DNA of 64,000 nucleotides from Modestobacter sp. L9-4 (GCF_019112525.1 NZ_CP077800.1:3224001-3288000); one strand, 5' to 3'; shown: positions 17,519 through 26,875, numbered from the stretch's first letter. Made by a program: numbers and translations. The notes: a model not told the origin generated them from the letters alone.

Positions 17519-19197
17519 TGCCCGACCTCACCCACCCCGATCTCGTCCAGCCCGCGGCGTCCACGGCGGTCTCGCTCCGCACCCGGCCGGCTTGGCGCCC
17601 GCTGGCCGGGCAGGCCCCGGTCGTCGAGGGGCTGCCCGCGGCACCCACCGACGCGGACAAGTTCACCTACTTCGGCAAGCAGCACATCTGGTTCATCACC
17701 ATGCGCACCGTCGCCGCCTGCTCGGCGGCGCTGAGCCTGGTGCTGTTCTCGGCGACGACGCCGGCGCTCTGGCTGTTCTGGCCGATGGTCACGATCTTCA
17801 TCGGCTACATGGTCCTGACGCACATCGCCACGACCCGACGTCGCCGGATCACCCGGCTGGACCACGAGCGCACCGTCGCGCTGTGGGAGCCGGAGACCCT
17901 CCCGAGCATCGACGTCTTCCTGCCCTCGGCCGGTGAGCCGCTGGAGGTGCTGCGCAACACCTACGAGCACGTGGCCCGGCTGACGTGGGCGGGGGAGCTC
18001 GTCGTCCGGGTCATGGACGACTCCGCCCGGCCGCAGGTCGCCGAGCTCGCCGCGGAGTACGGCTTCGACTACGACGTGCGGGACAACCGCCCGCTGCTGA
18101 AGAAGGCCGGCAACCTTAAGTACGCCTTCGACCGCACCGAGGGCGACCTCATCGTCATCTTCGACGCCGACTTCTGCCCGCGGGCGGACTTCCTGACCGA
18201 GCTGGTGCCCTACTTCGCCGACCCCACGATCGCGATCGTGCAGTCCCCGCAGTTCTTCGACGCCGACAAGAAGCGCCAGAGCTGGCTGGAGGAGTGCGCG
18301 GGCTCGGTCCAGGAGAGCTTCTACCGGTGGGCCCAGGTGTCCCGCGACAAGCTCGGTGCCCCGATCTGCGTGGGCACCTGCGCCGTCTACCGGCGGGCCG
18401 CGCTGGTGGAGTCGGGCGGCTTCGCCCAGATCGGCCACTCCGAGGACGTGCACACCGGCGTCAACCTGATGAAGGTCGGCTACCGGACCGTCTACGTGCC
18501 GGTCGTGGTGGCCAAGGGCCTCTGCCCGGACAAGCTCTCGTCGTTCATCTCCCAGCAGTACCGCTGGTGCCTGGGGTCGATGAGCCTGCTCGCGGACAAG
18601 GCCTTCCACGACGCGCCGCTGCGCTACCGCCAGCGGCTGTGCTTCTTCACCGGGTTCGGCTACTACATCAGCACCGGGGTCGGCGTGTACCTGCTCTCGC
18701 TGCCCACGCTGGTCATGCTGTGGTTCCTGCCCGACCGCATCGTGCTGTCGAACTTCTTCTGGCTGCTGCCGACCTTCCTGCTCTACCCGCTCATCGCCCT
18801 GATCCACCGGACGCACTGGCGGCCGGCGACGCTGCGGGTCTACACGATCTCCTCCTTCGCGCACGCGGCGGCGATCTGGCACGCACTGCAGGGCCGGGCG
18901 GCCGACTGGGTGCCCACCGGTCAGACCCGGAAGACGGGCATGACGGCGCAGGTGACCCGGATGATGGTGGGCTGGACGGCCGGCACCAACGCGCTCATGG
19001 CCGCCGGGGTCGTGCACTGGCTGCTGCAGGGCCGCGGGATCGTCGACATCGCGCCGATCCTGGTGTTCAGCGTCCTGAACGCCTACATCTGGATGCCGAT
19101 CGCGTTCCTGGCCTGGCGGGAGCGGCAGCCCTCCCAGCGCTCCGGGCCCCGGTTCCTGCCCCGGCGGACCGCCGCCCGGGCCGCCGCGCAGGCCTGA
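17518..19197 (+). CDS. Cellulose synthase-like GT2 glycosyltransferase
   Basis: A 559-residue processive GT2 enzyme. It has two N-terminal spans (about 65-103), a cytoplasmic catalytic domain, and four or five C-terminal spans. The D,D,D,QxxRW signature is complete: Asp167-Asp168, DAD at 216-218, HSED at 307-310 and QQYRW at 346-350. These residues bind and use UDP-sugar in cellulose and hyaluronan synthases. There is no PilZ domain after the catalytic core, unlike BcsA, so it resembles the Streptomyces CslA type. It is coupled to the acyltransferase upstream and followed ten bases later by a GH6 glucanase. A beta-1,4-glucan-like product is likely but not proven. Confidence 0.9.
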   Translation: MPDLTHPDLVQPAASTAVSLRTRPAWRPLAGQAPVVEGLPAAPTDADKFTYFGKQHIWFITMRTVAACSAALSLVLFSATTPALWLFWPMVTIFIGYMVLTHIATTRRRRITRLDHERTVALWEPETLPSIDVFLPSAGEPLEVLRNTYEHVARLTWAGELVVRVMDDSARPQVAELAAEYGFDYDVRDNRPLLKKAGNLKYAFDRTEGDLIVIFDADFCPRADFLTELVPYFADPTIAIVQSPQFFDADKKRQSWLEECAGSVQESFYRWAQVSRDKLGAPICVGTCAVYRRAALVESGGFAQIGHSEDVHTGVNLMKVGYRTVYVPVVVAKGLCPDKLSSFISQQYRWCLGSMSLLADKAFHDAPLRYRQRLCFFTGFGYYISTGVGVYLLSLPTLVMLWFLPDRIVLSNFFWLLPTFLLYPLIALIHRTHWRPATLRVYTISSFAHAAAIWHALQGRAADWVPTGQTRKTGMTAQVTRMMVGWTAGTNALMAAGVVHWLLQGRGIVDIAPILVFSVLNAYIWMPIAFLAWRERQPSQRSGPRFLPRRTAARAAAQA

Positions 19198-19207
19198 CCG
19201 GGCAGGC

Positions 19208-20155
19208 GTGGTCGTCCCTCCCCGCCGGCCCCCGGCGGTCCGGCCGGCCGCGGTCGCCGGCTGCCTGGTCCTCGCCCTGCTCCTGGGCCTGACGATGTCG
19301 GGCTCAGGAGCAGGGGGCCAGATCGCCCGGGTGCGGCTCTGGGCGGCGCCCACGGCCGTCGACGCCCTCGTGGGCGCACACCCCGAGCTGCGCGTGCTGG
19401 CCGAGCAGCCGACCTTCAGCTGGATCGGTGAGACGACGGACCCGCGGACGGTCGGCTCGTGGGCCCAGGCGGCCGCCGGCCTGCCGGTCCCGCTGGTGCT
19501 CTACGCGATCCCGGACCGGGACCTGGGGGGTCACTCCGCCGGTGGCTTCGGTGACGACTCCGCCTACCTGGCGTGGGTGGGTGCGGTCGCACACCACCTG
19601 GGGGACGCGCCCGCCGTGGTCGTCGTCGAGCCCGATGCGATCGGGCTGTCCCTGCAGCTGCCGCCGGCACAGCGGGCGGCCCGGCTGCTCACGATCGGCC
19701 GGGCCGTCGACGTGCTGAAGGCCAACAGCCCACGGGCCCGGGTCTACCTCGACGCGTCCATGTGGGTGTCGCCGGCGGCCATGGCCGGTCTCCTGGAGCG
19801 GGCCAACGTCGGCAGTGCCGACGGCTTCAGCATCAACGTGGCCAACCACGTGGCCGACGGGCCGGCGCTCGCGTACGGCAACGAGCTGTCGGCGATGACC
19901 GGGGGGAGGCACTTCCTGGTGGACAGCAGTCGTAACGGCCGGGGGTCCAGCTCCCACGAGCGGGACTGGTGCAACGTCGGCGGTCTGGCCCTGGGGCGGC
20001 TCCCCGGGACGCAGCTGCCCGACCAGCCGCGGCTCGACGGGTTCTTCTGGATCAAGACCCCGGGCCGCTCGGACGGCACCTGCAACGGCGGGCCCCCGGC
20101 CGGGCAGTTCTGGCTGTCCAACGCCTTGGAGCTGGTGGCCAACCGGAGACCGTGA
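19208..20155 (+). CDS. Glycoside hydrolase family 6 endoglucanase-like protein
   Basis: A 315-residue exported or membrane-anchored GH6 protein with an N-terminal hydrophobic segment (about 12-31) and no cellulose-binding module. The two key acidic motifs are present: VLYAIPDRD with Asp105, and VVVEPDAIG with Asp143, the probable catalytic acid. VDSSRNGRG and the C-terminal FFWIKTPGRSDGTC also match GH6. The family hydrolyses beta-1,4-glucan. It is ten bases behind the GT2 synthase, an arrangement like cslA-cslZ of Streptomyces, where the glucanase is thought to trim or release the polymer. This supports a cellulose-like product. Confidence 0.9.
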   Translation: MVVPPRRPPAVRPAAVAGCLVLALLLGLTMSGSGAGGQIARVRLWAAPTAVDALVGAHPELRVLAEQPTFSWIGETTDPRTVGSWAQAAAGLPVPLVLYAIPDRDLGGHSAGGFGDDSAYLAWVGAVAHHLGDAPAVVVVEPDAIGLSLQLPPAQRAARLLTIGRAVDVLKANSPRARVYLDASMWVSPAAMAGLLERANVGSADGFSINVANHVADGPALAYGNELSAMTGGRHFLVDSSRNGRGSSSHERDWCNVGGLALGRLPGTQLPDQPRLDGFFWIKTPGRSDGTCNGGPPAGQFWLSNALELVANRRP

Positions 20156-20200
20156 CACCGCCCGGCCCGGTCGGTCGGCGGCGGGTCGCTCAGCTGCGGG

Positions 20201-20437
20201 TCAGGCGATCGACCAGTTGTCCAGGCCGTCGGCCTGGGCGCACGCGGGGCTGCAGAACCGTCCGGCGTCGCCCTGCACGTCGGCCCGCGGACGCACCTCG
20301 CAGTGGGCGCACCACGCGGTCCGGGCGATCCTGCCCGCGCGCAGGCGACGGCCCACGCGGACACGCAGCGGCACCCCGCCCGGCGCAGGGGTCGCGGGCT
20401 GGGTCCGTGCGGGACGGCCGACCGGCTTCAGACGCAT
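20201..20437 (-). CDS. Small zinc-ribbon-like hypothetical protein
   Basis: A 78-residue basic protein starting at ATG with a strong GGAGGAG ribosome site. The C-terminal part contains CAHC and, 17 residues later, CSPAC, a pattern that suggests a single zinc-binding finger; the N-terminal 40 residues are Arg/Pro-rich. Codon use is typical of the genome. No family name is recognised. It converges on the GH6 gene, with 45 bases between stops. Confidence 0.65.
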   Translation of the reverse strand: MRLKPVGRPARTQPATPAPGGVPLRVRVGRRLRAGRIARTAWCAHCEVRPRADVQGDAGRFCSPACAQADGLDNWSIA

Positions 20438-20625
20438 GACTGCTCTCCTCCGTGGAACTCCGACTCGACGCTGAGTCGGCAGGGAGCGTGCGGCGCTTGA
20501 GGGGACCGAGCAGCCACGTCACCCCACCGGGCGGGGTCGGCCATGTCCTCGGACCGGTCGACCCCCGTGTCGCCGACGACGATGACCGGGCCGCGGCACA
20601 GACGCTCCTCGTGCGGCCGTCCCAT
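20428..20625 (-). CDS. Possible 65-residue hypothetical protein
   Basis: ATG at 20625, overlapping the zinc-ribbon gene by ten bases at its end. The first 40 codons (MGRPHEERLCRGPVIVVGDTGVD...) show genome-like third-position G/C, but the last 20 do not. The ribosome site is weak and no homologue comes to mind. It may be a small gene coupled to the one downstream, or chance. Confidence 0.25.
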   Translation of the reverse strand: MGRPHEERLCRGPVIVVGDTGVDRSEDMADPARWGDVAARSPQAPHAPCRLSVESEFHGGEQSCV

Positions 20626-20685
20626 GAGTCCCACGGGCGAGCCGTTGACCGAGCGTGTGCGCGCGTGTCCTCTCCGCCGACCGTT

Positions 20686-20716
20686 CCCGGGTGCCGGCGG
20701 GCGGCCGGCACCCGGG
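20686..20716 (-). terminator. Terminator of the GH26 gene
   Basis: Twelve-base perfect stem CCCGGGTGCCGG/CCGGCACCCGGG with a seven-base loop, immediately after the GH26 stop codon. It isolates that long transcript from the small zinc-ribbon gene downstream. Confidence 0.7.
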
Positions 20717-23653
20717 TCAGCGCACGGTGCCGGCGGCCGGGAGGGAGAGGTTGGGGCCGTTCCAGTCGCCGGCGGTGGCCCGCAGCGCCCACGTGGTCCC
20801 GGGGGTGGCAGGCAGGTCGGCGCTCGTGGCGGTGAGCGGCAGGGTGCGGCTGGCCGTGCCGACGGTGAGCTGCCAGCCGGTGGCACCGGCGGGTGCCTGC
20901 GTGGGCAGCCGCACGGTGAGCGTGCCACCGGCGTAGGTCGTGTAGGGCGTCCACGGCGTGGTCATCGGGACGGCGGTGCCGGTGGTGGCTGCACCGATCG
21001 CGGTGGTCGAGGTGGTGGCGGTCGTGTTGACGGTGGCCGCGGCCAGGCCCAGGCGGTGGCTGCTGCCGTTGGCCAGGCCGGTGACCCAGTAGGCATCGGT
21101 GCCCACCGCGACGAGGGGGCGGGTCACGCCGTCGACGGTGAGCTGCCAGTGCGTCGTCCCGGCCGGGGCGGGCGGGAACGTGAGCCGCAGGGCGCCGTCG
21201 CGGGACTCGACTGCGGGGGCCGCGGGGGTGGCCGGTGTCGTGGGGGTGGGGACGGTGCCGGTGGCCGGCAGGGAGAGGTTGGGCCCGTTCCAGTCACCGG
21301 CGGTGGCCCGCAGCGCCCACGAGGTGCCGGGGGCGGCCGGGACCTCGGCGCTGGCCGTGCCGAGGGGGAGTGCCCGGGTGCTCGTCCCGACGGTGAGCTG
21401 CCAGCCGGTGGCCCCGGTGGGTGCCTGCGCGGGGAGCCGGACGGTGAGCGTGCCACCGGCGTAGGTGGTGAACGGCGTCCACGGGGTGGTCATCGGGACG
21501 GCCGTGCCCGTGGTGGCGGCGCTGATCGCCGTGGTGGAGGTGGTCGCGGTGCTGGTGACGGTGGCCGCGGCCAGCCCGAGGCGGTGGCTGCTGCCGTTGG
21601 CCAGGCCGGTGACCCAGAACGTGTCCGTGCCGACCGCCACGAGGGGGCGGGTCACGCCGTCGACGGTGAGCTGCCAGTGCGTCGTCCCGGCCGGGGCGGG
21701 CGGGAAGGTCAGCCGCAGGGCACCGTCGCGGGACTCGACCGCGGGGGCCGCGGGGGTGGCCGGTGCGGCCGCGGTGGGGACGGTGCCGGTGGCGGGCAGG
21801 GAGAGGTTGGGCCCGTTCCAGTCGCCGGCGGTGGCGCGCAACGTCCACGAGGTGCCGGGAGTGGCGGGGAGGTCGGTGGTCGCGGTGCCGAGCGGCAGGG
21901 TGCGGGTGGTGGTCCCGACGGTGAGCTGCCAGCCGGTGGCGCCGGTGGGCGCCTGCGCGGGCAGCCGGACGGTGAGGGTCCCGGAGCTGTAGGTGGTGAA
22001 CGGCGTCCACGGGGTGGTCATCGGGACGGCGGTGCCGGTGGTGGGGGCGGACACCAGCTGACCGGTCGTCGAGGCCGACGCCGCCGCCAGCCCCAGGCGG
22101 TAACTGGTGCCGTCGGTCAGCCCGGTGATCCAGTAGGTGTCGCTGCCGACCGGTACCAGGGGCCGGGTCACGCCGTCCAGGGTGACCTGCCAGTGCGTCG
22201 CGCCGGTCGGTGCGGGCGGGAGGGTCAGGCGCAGGGCGCCGTCCCGGGACTCCACCGCCGGTGCGGCCGGGACGGCCGGCGTCATCAGCACGGCCACGGT
22301 CGGGGGCGACCAGGACACGGTGCTGCCGGCGTCGTTGCTCGCGGTCTCGGCGACCCGCAGGTACCGGCCGAGGTCGGCCTGTTCCGGGGCGTAGCCGGCG
22401 CCGGTCGCCGTCGTCGGGGTGCACGAGGTGACCGCCCGCGGGTCGGTGCAGCGGTGCCAGCGCAGGTCGGTCGCCAGGGGGCCCGAGGCGCCGGAGGTGC
22501 GCCAGGTGCCCGGCGTGGCGGTGAGCGAGCTCCCCACCTGGGCGGTCCCGCTCACGGTGGGTGCGGTCATCACCAGCGGTGCGGCGACGACGGGGTCGTC
22601 CACCTGCCCCGCGCCGCCGAACCAGGGGGAGGCGAGCTCGGCGGCCAGCTGGGCGGCGGCGGGCGGGTCGTTCTCGATGCGGTAGTCGTGCTGGGTGTCC
22701 TGGTCGAACCAGGTGAAGCCGACCAGCCGGGGGATCGTGAGCAGCCCGGAGACCAGGTCGTGCACCATCGCCGGGCGGTCGGGGCCGGGCAGGACGGCGG
22801 ACTCGGCGACGAAGATCGGCTTGGTCGGGGCGAACTGGTCGAGCTGGCGGAGGGTCGGCGGCACGTCGGCGGCGTAGGTCGCGACGGGGGAGCTGAAGTA
22901 GACGCTCAGCCCCACCCAGTCGACGACGTCGTCGCCCGGGTAGAGCGGTGCCAGCGGCACGTTCGGGCGGGAGATCACCGTGATCGGTGACCACGTCCAG
23001 ACGACGTCGTCGGCACCCGCGGCGGACACGACGTCGACCACGTGCCGGTAGGCCGCGACGTAGTCCTCCGGGGTGTTGCCGTTGACCCCCTGCCCCCACG
23101 GGTACCAGGAGCCGTTCATCTCGTGGCCGAAGCGAACGGCGACCGGTGCCCCGACGGCGGCGAGCGCCGCGCCCTGCGCGCTCAGGTAGGTGTCGAACTG
23201 CCCGGCGGCGATCGCGGCGAGCGGGTACGGGTTCTCCCCGGGGCGGGTGTGGGTCCAGGGCTCCCAGGTCAGCATGGGCAGCCGCCCGTCCGCGCTGAGC
23301 CGCTGCAGTGCGCCGGTGTCCACCTGGCCACCGAAGTCGAGGAAGAACATCGCGGTGCTGGGGGAGACCCCGGTCGCTGCGGTGAACGCGTCCAGGGCGG
23401 CCGGGTCGCGGGGCAGCCCGGCCACCGAGGCGCCGACGTGCACCCGCTCCGGGCACAGGACCGGGTCGGGTGTGCAGGTGGCCGCGCCGGCCGCGGGGGC
23501 CAGCAGGACCGACCCGGCGCCGACGAGGACGGCGGCGGCGGTGAGCAGTGCCGGCCTGCGCCGGCTCCGGGCCCGCAGCCGGCGCAGGCCGGATCCTCCA
23601 CGCCCCGGGGACGGGGTGCGTCCGTGCTGCGTGCGCGTACGTGCTGGGGTCAT
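20717..23653 (-). CDS. Secreted GH26-like glycosidase with tandem repeat modules
   Basis: A 978-residue secreted protein. After an Arg-rich N-terminus and hydrophobic signal (about 35-58), residues 70-375 form a GH26-type barrel. The acid/base is Glu178 in RFGHEMNGSW and the probable nucleophile is Glu284 in FVAESAV. GH26 enzymes cut beta-mannans and some beta-1,3/1,4-glucans or xylans. A linker domain (380-465) precedes three tandem repeats of about 170 residues. Each repeat has two related fibronectin-III-like halves: one starting VESRDGALRL and one starting TPWTPFTTY and ending AGDWNGPNLSLPATG. I start at ATG 23653; the open frame extends 35 codons upstream without support. It sits beside the polymer synthase operon, so it may process an exopolysaccharide. 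Confidence 0.85.
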   Translation of the reverse strand: MTPARTRTQHGRTPSPGRGGSGLRRLRARSRRRPALLTAAAVLVGAGSVLLAPAAGAATCTPDPVLCPERVHVGASVAGLPRDPAALDAFTAATGVSPSTAMFFLDFGGQVDTGALQRLSADGRLPMLTWEPWTHTRPGENPYPLAAIAAGQFDTYLSAQGAALAAVGAPVAVRFGHEMNGSWYPWGQGVNGNTPEDYVAAYRHVVDVVSAAGADDVVWTWSPITVISRPNVPLAPLYPGDDVVDWVGLSVYFSSPVATYAADVPPTLRQLDQFAPTKPIFVAESAVLPGPDRPAMVHDLVSGLLTIPRLVGFTWFDQDTQHDYRIENDPPAAAQLAAELASPWFGGAGQVDDPVVAAPLVMTAPTVSGTAQVGSSLTATPGTWRTSGASGPLATDLRWHRCTDPRAVTSCTPTTATGAGYAPEQADLGRYLRVAETASNDAGSTVSWSPPTVAVLMTPAVPAAPAVESRDGALRLTLPPAPTGATHWQVTLDGVTRPLVPVGSDTYWITGLTDGTSYRLGLAAASASTTGQLVSAPTTGTAVPMTTPWTPFTTYSSGTLTVRLPAQAPTGATGWQLTVGTTTRTLPLGTATTDLPATPGTSWTLRATAGDWNGPNLSLPATGTVPTAAAPATPAAPAVESRDGALRLTFPPAPAGTTHWQLTVDGVTRPLVAVGTDTFWVTGLANGSSHRLGLAAATVTSTATTSTTAISAATTGTAVPMTTPWTPFTTYAGGTLTVRLPAQAPTGATGWQLTVGTSTRALPLGTASAEVPAAPGTSWALRATAGDWNGPNLSLPATGTVPTPTTPATPAAPAVESRDGALRLTFPPAPAGTTHWQLTVDGVTRPLVAVGTDAYWVTGLANGSSHRLGLAAATVNTTATTSTTAIGAATTGTAVPMTTPWTPYTTYAGGTLTVRLPTQAPAGATGWQLTVGTASRTLPLTATSADLPATPGTTWALRATAGDWNGPNLSLPAAGTVR
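20720..22270 (-). repeat. Three tandem coding repeats of about 0.52 kb
   Basis: The 3' half of the GH26 gene consists of three units with period roughly 510-530 bases. Neighbouring units share long identical DNA stretches, for example around 21120-21200 and 21655-21735. The middle and last units are closest; the first-encoded unit is more diverged. This suggests recent duplication or gene conversion. Confidence 0.85.
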
Positions 23654-23970
23654 CAGGTCCCTCGCCCTCGCCGGGTGTCCGCCGTCCGGCATGGGCCGGA
23701 CGGCGGTGGAGCGCCTGCGGTGGACGACGGTCGACCGAGCCGGCGCCCTGCGGGTCATCCTGGCCCAGGAGCCACCCTCTCGTCACGTGCCGTTGATCAC
23801 TCATGTACGGATCGTGACCAGTCGCCCCTCCTGCTGGTCCCCGTGGCGCCCGCGGGGACGTCCTCGGGCGGTGCTGCGGGCGGAGGCCCCGGGGTCCCGG
23901 TTACGACCAACGGGTGAGTCCTGGACCACCTGGGGGCGCACGGCGGGCCGCCAACAGTTACCTTCCCCAC
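23654..23970. other. Intergenic region between GH26 gene and glgC
   Basis: A 317-base divergent intergenic stretch carrying both promoters. At the glgC end TACCTT (23959-23964) lies six bases before the ATG, fitting a leaderless transcript. Nothing else is recognised; small ORFs here look non-coding. Confidence 0.4.
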
Positions 23971-25191
23971 ATGCGTGGCGGCCCCAGAGTTCTCGGCATC
24001 GTGTTGGCAGGTGGAGAGGGGAAGCGGCTTGCGCCGCTGACCCAGGACCGGGCGAAGCCCGCCGTCCCCTTCGGCGGCAACTACCGGCTCATCGACTTCG
24101 TCCTGTCCAACCTCGTGAACGCCGACATCCGGCGGATCGCGGTGCTCACCCAGTACAAGAGCCACTCCCTCGACCGGCACATCACCACGGTCTGGCGGAT
24201 GTCGACGCTGCTGGGCAGCTACATCACCCCGGTCCCGGCGCAGCAGCGGCTCGGGCCGCGCTGGTACACCGGCAGCGCCGACGCCATCTACCAGAGCCTC
24301 AACCTCATCTACGACGACCGGCCCGACATCGTCGTGGTCTTCGGTGCCGACCACGTGTACCGGATGGACCCGGCCCAGATGATCCAGCAGCACCTGGACT
24401 CAGGCGCCGGCGTGACCGTGGCCGGGCTGCGGGTGCCCCGCAAGGAGGCCACCGCCTTCGGTGTCATCGACGCCGACGAGAACGGCAAGGTCGTGCAGTT
24501 CCTCGAGAAGCCGGCCGACCCGCCCGGCCTGCCGGGCAGCCCCGACGAGACGTTCGCGTCGATGGGCAACTACGTCTTCACCACCGACGCGCTGCTCGAG
24601 GCGCTGCGCCGGGACGCCGAGGACGAGGACTCCGTGCACGACATGGGCGGGTCGATCATGCCGATGATGGCCGAGGCCGGCGACGCCTACGTCTACGACT
24701 TCTCCAGCAACGTGGTGCCCGGCGAGACCGAGCGCGACCACGGCTACTGGCGCGACGTGGGGACCCTCGACGCCTACTACGACTCGCACATGGACCTGGT
24801 GTCGGTCAGCCCGATCTTCAACCTCTACAACGACCGCTGGCCCATCTACACCCTCCCGCCCATGCTGCCGCCGGCCAAGTTCGTGCTCGGTGGCCGGGCC
24901 GAGGAGTCGATGGTCAGCGCCGGGGTGATCATCGACGGTGCCGCCGTGCACGGGTCGGTCGTCTCGCCGAACGTGCGCCTGGAGCGTGGTGCCCGGGTCG
25001 AGGGCAGCGTGCTGATGGACGGCGTCCACATCGGTGAGGGCGCGATCGTGCGCCGGGCGATCCTGGACAAGAACGTCGTCGTCCCGCCGGGTGCGCGGAT
25101 CGGTGTCGACCTCGACCGCGACCGCGAGCGGTACCACGTGAGCGCCGGCGGCGTGACCGTGCTCGGCAAGGGCGCACGCGCGATCCTGTGA
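23971..25191 (+). CDS. glgC: Glucose-1-phosphate adenylyltransferase
   Basis: A 406-residue ADP-glucose pyrophosphorylase. The nucleotidyltransferase motif is [16 protein letters not shown] with KPAVPFGG, and the substrate loops [19 protein letters not shown] and FLEKP follow. The C-terminal part is a left-handed beta-helix of hexapeptide repeats. It makes ADP-glucose from ATP and glucose-1-phosphate for glycogen and alpha-glucan synthesis, feeding the GlgA/GlgM enzyme at 12325. The ATG lacks a ribosome site but has a -10-like TACCTT six bases upstream, so a leaderless mRNA is likely. Its stop overlaps the next gene by four bases (GTGA). Confidence 0.97.
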   Translation: MRGGPRVLGIVLAGGEGKRLAPLTQDRAKPAVPFGGNYRLIDFVLSNLVNADIRRIAVLTQYKSHSLDRHITTVWRMSTLLGSYITPVPAQQRLGPRWYTGSADAIYQSLNLIYDDRPDIVVVFGADHVYRMDPAQMIQQHLDSGAGVTVAGLRVPRKEATAFGVIDADENGKVVQFLEKPADPPGLPGSPDETFASMGNYVFTTDALLEALRRDAEDEDSVHDMGGSIMPMMAEAGDAYVYDFSSNVVPGETERDHGYWRDVGTLDAYYDSHMDLVSVSPIFNLYNDRWPIYTLPPMLPPAKFVLGGRAEESMVSAGVIIDGAAVHGSVVSPNVRLERGARVEGSVLMDGVHIGEGAIVRRAILDKNVVVPPGARIGVDLDRDRERYHVSAGGVTVLGKGARAIL

Positions 25192-25706
25192 ACCACTCGG
25201 ACGACGGCCCTGCGCCCCTGATCGTCACGCTCCTGCTGGACGACGAGGCGCAGGGCCGGTTCGACCGGCTGCGCGAGGCGCACTTCCCGGCCCAGCGCAA
25301 CCACCTGCAGGCGCACGTGACGCTGTTCCACGCTCTGCCCGGCGAGCAGGTGGCCGACGTGCGCCGCGAGCTCGCCGAGGTCGCCGACCGCGCGCCGTTC
25401 CACGTCGCGGTGACCGGCGTGCGGTTCCTCGGCCGCGGTGTGGCGATCGACCTCGACGCCCCGGAGCTCACCGCGCTGCGGCGCGGGCTGGCCGGGGCGT
25501 TCGACTCGTGGCTGACCCGCCAGGACCGGCAGTGGTCGCGGCCGCACGTCACCGTGCAGAACAAGGTCGAGCCCGAGGTCGCCCGGGCGCTGTACGCCGA
25601 CCTGTCGGCCGCGTTCGTCGCCGAGACGGTCACCGCGCGCGGACTCGGCCTGTGGGACTACCTCGGCGGCCCCTGGGCGCCGGCGGGGGAGTTCCTCTTC
25701 CGCTGA
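25188..25706 (+). CDS. 2'-5' RNA ligase family (2H phosphoesterase) protein
   Basis: A 172-residue 2H phosphoesterase. The two catalytic HxT motifs are HVTLF near residue 46 and HVTVQ near residue 122, at the usual spacing. Family members ligate RNA or hydrolyse cyclic phosphodiesters; in bacteria the natural substrate is usually unknown. It is translationally coupled to glgC by a GTGA overlap, although no metabolic link between the two is obvious. Confidence 0.88.
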   Translation: MNHSDDGPAPLIVTLLLDDEAQGRFDRLREAHFPAQRNHLQAHVTLFHALPGEQVADVRRELAEVADRAPFHVAVTGVRFLGRGVAIDLDAPELTALRRGLAGAFDSWLTRQDRQWSRPHVTVQNKVEPEVARALYADLSAAFVAETVTARGLGLWDYLGGPWAPAGEFLFR

Positions 25707-25735
25707 GCGACGCCCGCTGCGTCCGGCGCGCCGGT

Positions 25736-26194
25736 CAGCGGCTCTCGGTGTCGTACCGGCTGCGCAGCTCTGCCAGCAGCTCCGGGGTGACCTCGGCGCC
25801 GTCGGCCGCGGCCGCGTGCACGTCGCACGCGGCCGCGTGCACGTCGCGGAAGTACTGCTCGTAGCCGGGCGGGGTGTACAGGCACAGCGCCGTGGCCGGG
25901 ACCTCGGGGTGAGGCGTTGCGGTACCCGTGCACCGACCCGCGCGGGGCGGCGGCCAGGTCGCCGGCGGTCAGCGCCGTCTCACCGTCCTCGGTCGCCAGG
26001 GTCAGCGTGCCGGCGAGCACGTAGAAGTACTCGTCGTGCGACCCGTGCACGTGCGGGCGTGCCCCGACGGTCGACGGCGGGACGACGAACCGCTCGACGC
26101 CCAGCCGGCCGCCGGTCAGCTGGAACAGGTGCTCGACGCCGGCCGCCTCGATGAGCTCACCCGCACCGGCGCGGACGACGGTCACCGGCGCCAC
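25736..26194 (-). pseudogene. Cupin-domain protein, frameshifted
   Basis: The N-terminal half is a clear cupin: HVHGSHDEYFYVLAGTLTL is followed by the second motif PRGSVHGYRNAS. The frame then breaks. Downstream of the run of four G at 25906-25909 (plus strand) the next frame continues sensibly as PEVPATALCLYTPPGYEQYF and ends ...LAELRSRYDTESR at the stop at 25736. Deleting one base of the run restores one 150-residue protein. The recovered tail also carries a 21-base tandem duplication. It starts three bases after the methyltransferase stop and was probably co-transcribed with it. A sequencing error in the G-run is the alternative. Confidence 0.7.
25808..25847. repeat. 21-base tandem duplication in the cupin tail
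   Basis: Nearly two copies of a 21-base unit (starting GCGGCCGCGTGCACGTCGC) in direct tandem. In the restored cupin frame this doubles the peptide DVHAAA. It looks like a slippage event and adds no domain. Confidence 0.8.
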
Positions 26195-26197
26195 GGG

Positions 26198-26875
26198 TCA
26201 GGTCCGCTTGGTGGCGACCAGGAGGCCGGTGCCGACGGGCAGGACGGCGCAGGTGAGGGTCTCGTCCTCGCGGAGGGTGCGGGCGATCTCGCGCCAGGCG
26301 ACGGTCTGCGCGTCGCGGGCCGAGCGGTCGGCGATCGCACCGTCGGCGAGCAGACCGAGGCAGACCAGCGACCCGCCCCGGCGGATCAGCCCGAGCAGGC
26401 CGCCCAGGTGCGCGGAGTACTCCAGCGGCGGGCTGGCGCAGGTGACCAGGTCGTAGGCGCCGGGCGACAGGCGGGGGAGGACCTCGCCGGGCGTGCCGAA
26501 GATCAGCCGGGTGCGCCCGCTGGGCACCCCGGCCTCGGTGTAGGTGCGGCGGGCTGCGCGCTGCTCGGCGGGGTCGACGTCGAGGGAGGTGAGGACGCCG
26601 TCGGGCTGCATCCCCTCGAGCAGCCACAGCCCGGCGACCCCGCCACCGCTGCCAAGGGAGACCACCGACCGCGCGTTGCCCGCGGCGGCCAGCACGGCGA
26701 GGGTCGCCCCGACCGCGGGCTCCACCGGCGGGGGCGTGCCGAACGCGGTGGCCGACGTGAGCGCCCGGTGGCGGGCCGCGGCCATCACCGGGGACTCGGT
26801 GGCGAAGCTGTCGGCCCAGGCCGCCGCACTGGTGGGGGACGCTTGCCTGGGGGGCGGTCCGGCGACGCTGGTCAC
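26198..26875 (-). CDS. O-methyltransferase family protein
   Basis: A 225-residue SAM-dependent methyltransferase. The SAM loop is [17 protein letters not shown], followed by LTSLDVDP and [10 protein letters not shown], giving the O-methyltransferase (COMT-like) fold. It corresponds by position to mycobacterial Rv1220c, which is also divergent from sigE. The substrate is unknown. GTG at 26875 has no ribosome site, but a -10-like TACCCT ends six bases before it, so leaderless translation is likely. The longer frame upstream has no conserved residues. The frameshifted cupin follows after three bases. Confidence 0.87.
   Translation of the reverse strand: MTSVAGPPPRQASPTSAAAWADSFATESPVMAAARHRALTSATAFGTPPPVEPAVGATLAVLAAAGNARSVVSLGSGGGVAGLWLLEGMQPDGVLTSLDVDPAEQRAARRTYTEAGVPSGRTRLIFGTPGEVLPRLSPGAYDLVTCASPPLEYSAHLGGLLGLIRRGGSLVCLGLLADGAIADRSARDAQTVAWREIARTLREDETLTCAVLPVGTGLLVATKRT

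Noticed and set aside
20543-22990. Long plus-strand ORF opposite the GH26 gene (815 codons)
   Set aside because: It is a GC-driven antisense shadow; its Gly/Arg-rich repeats mirror the real repeats on the other strand and it has no domain.
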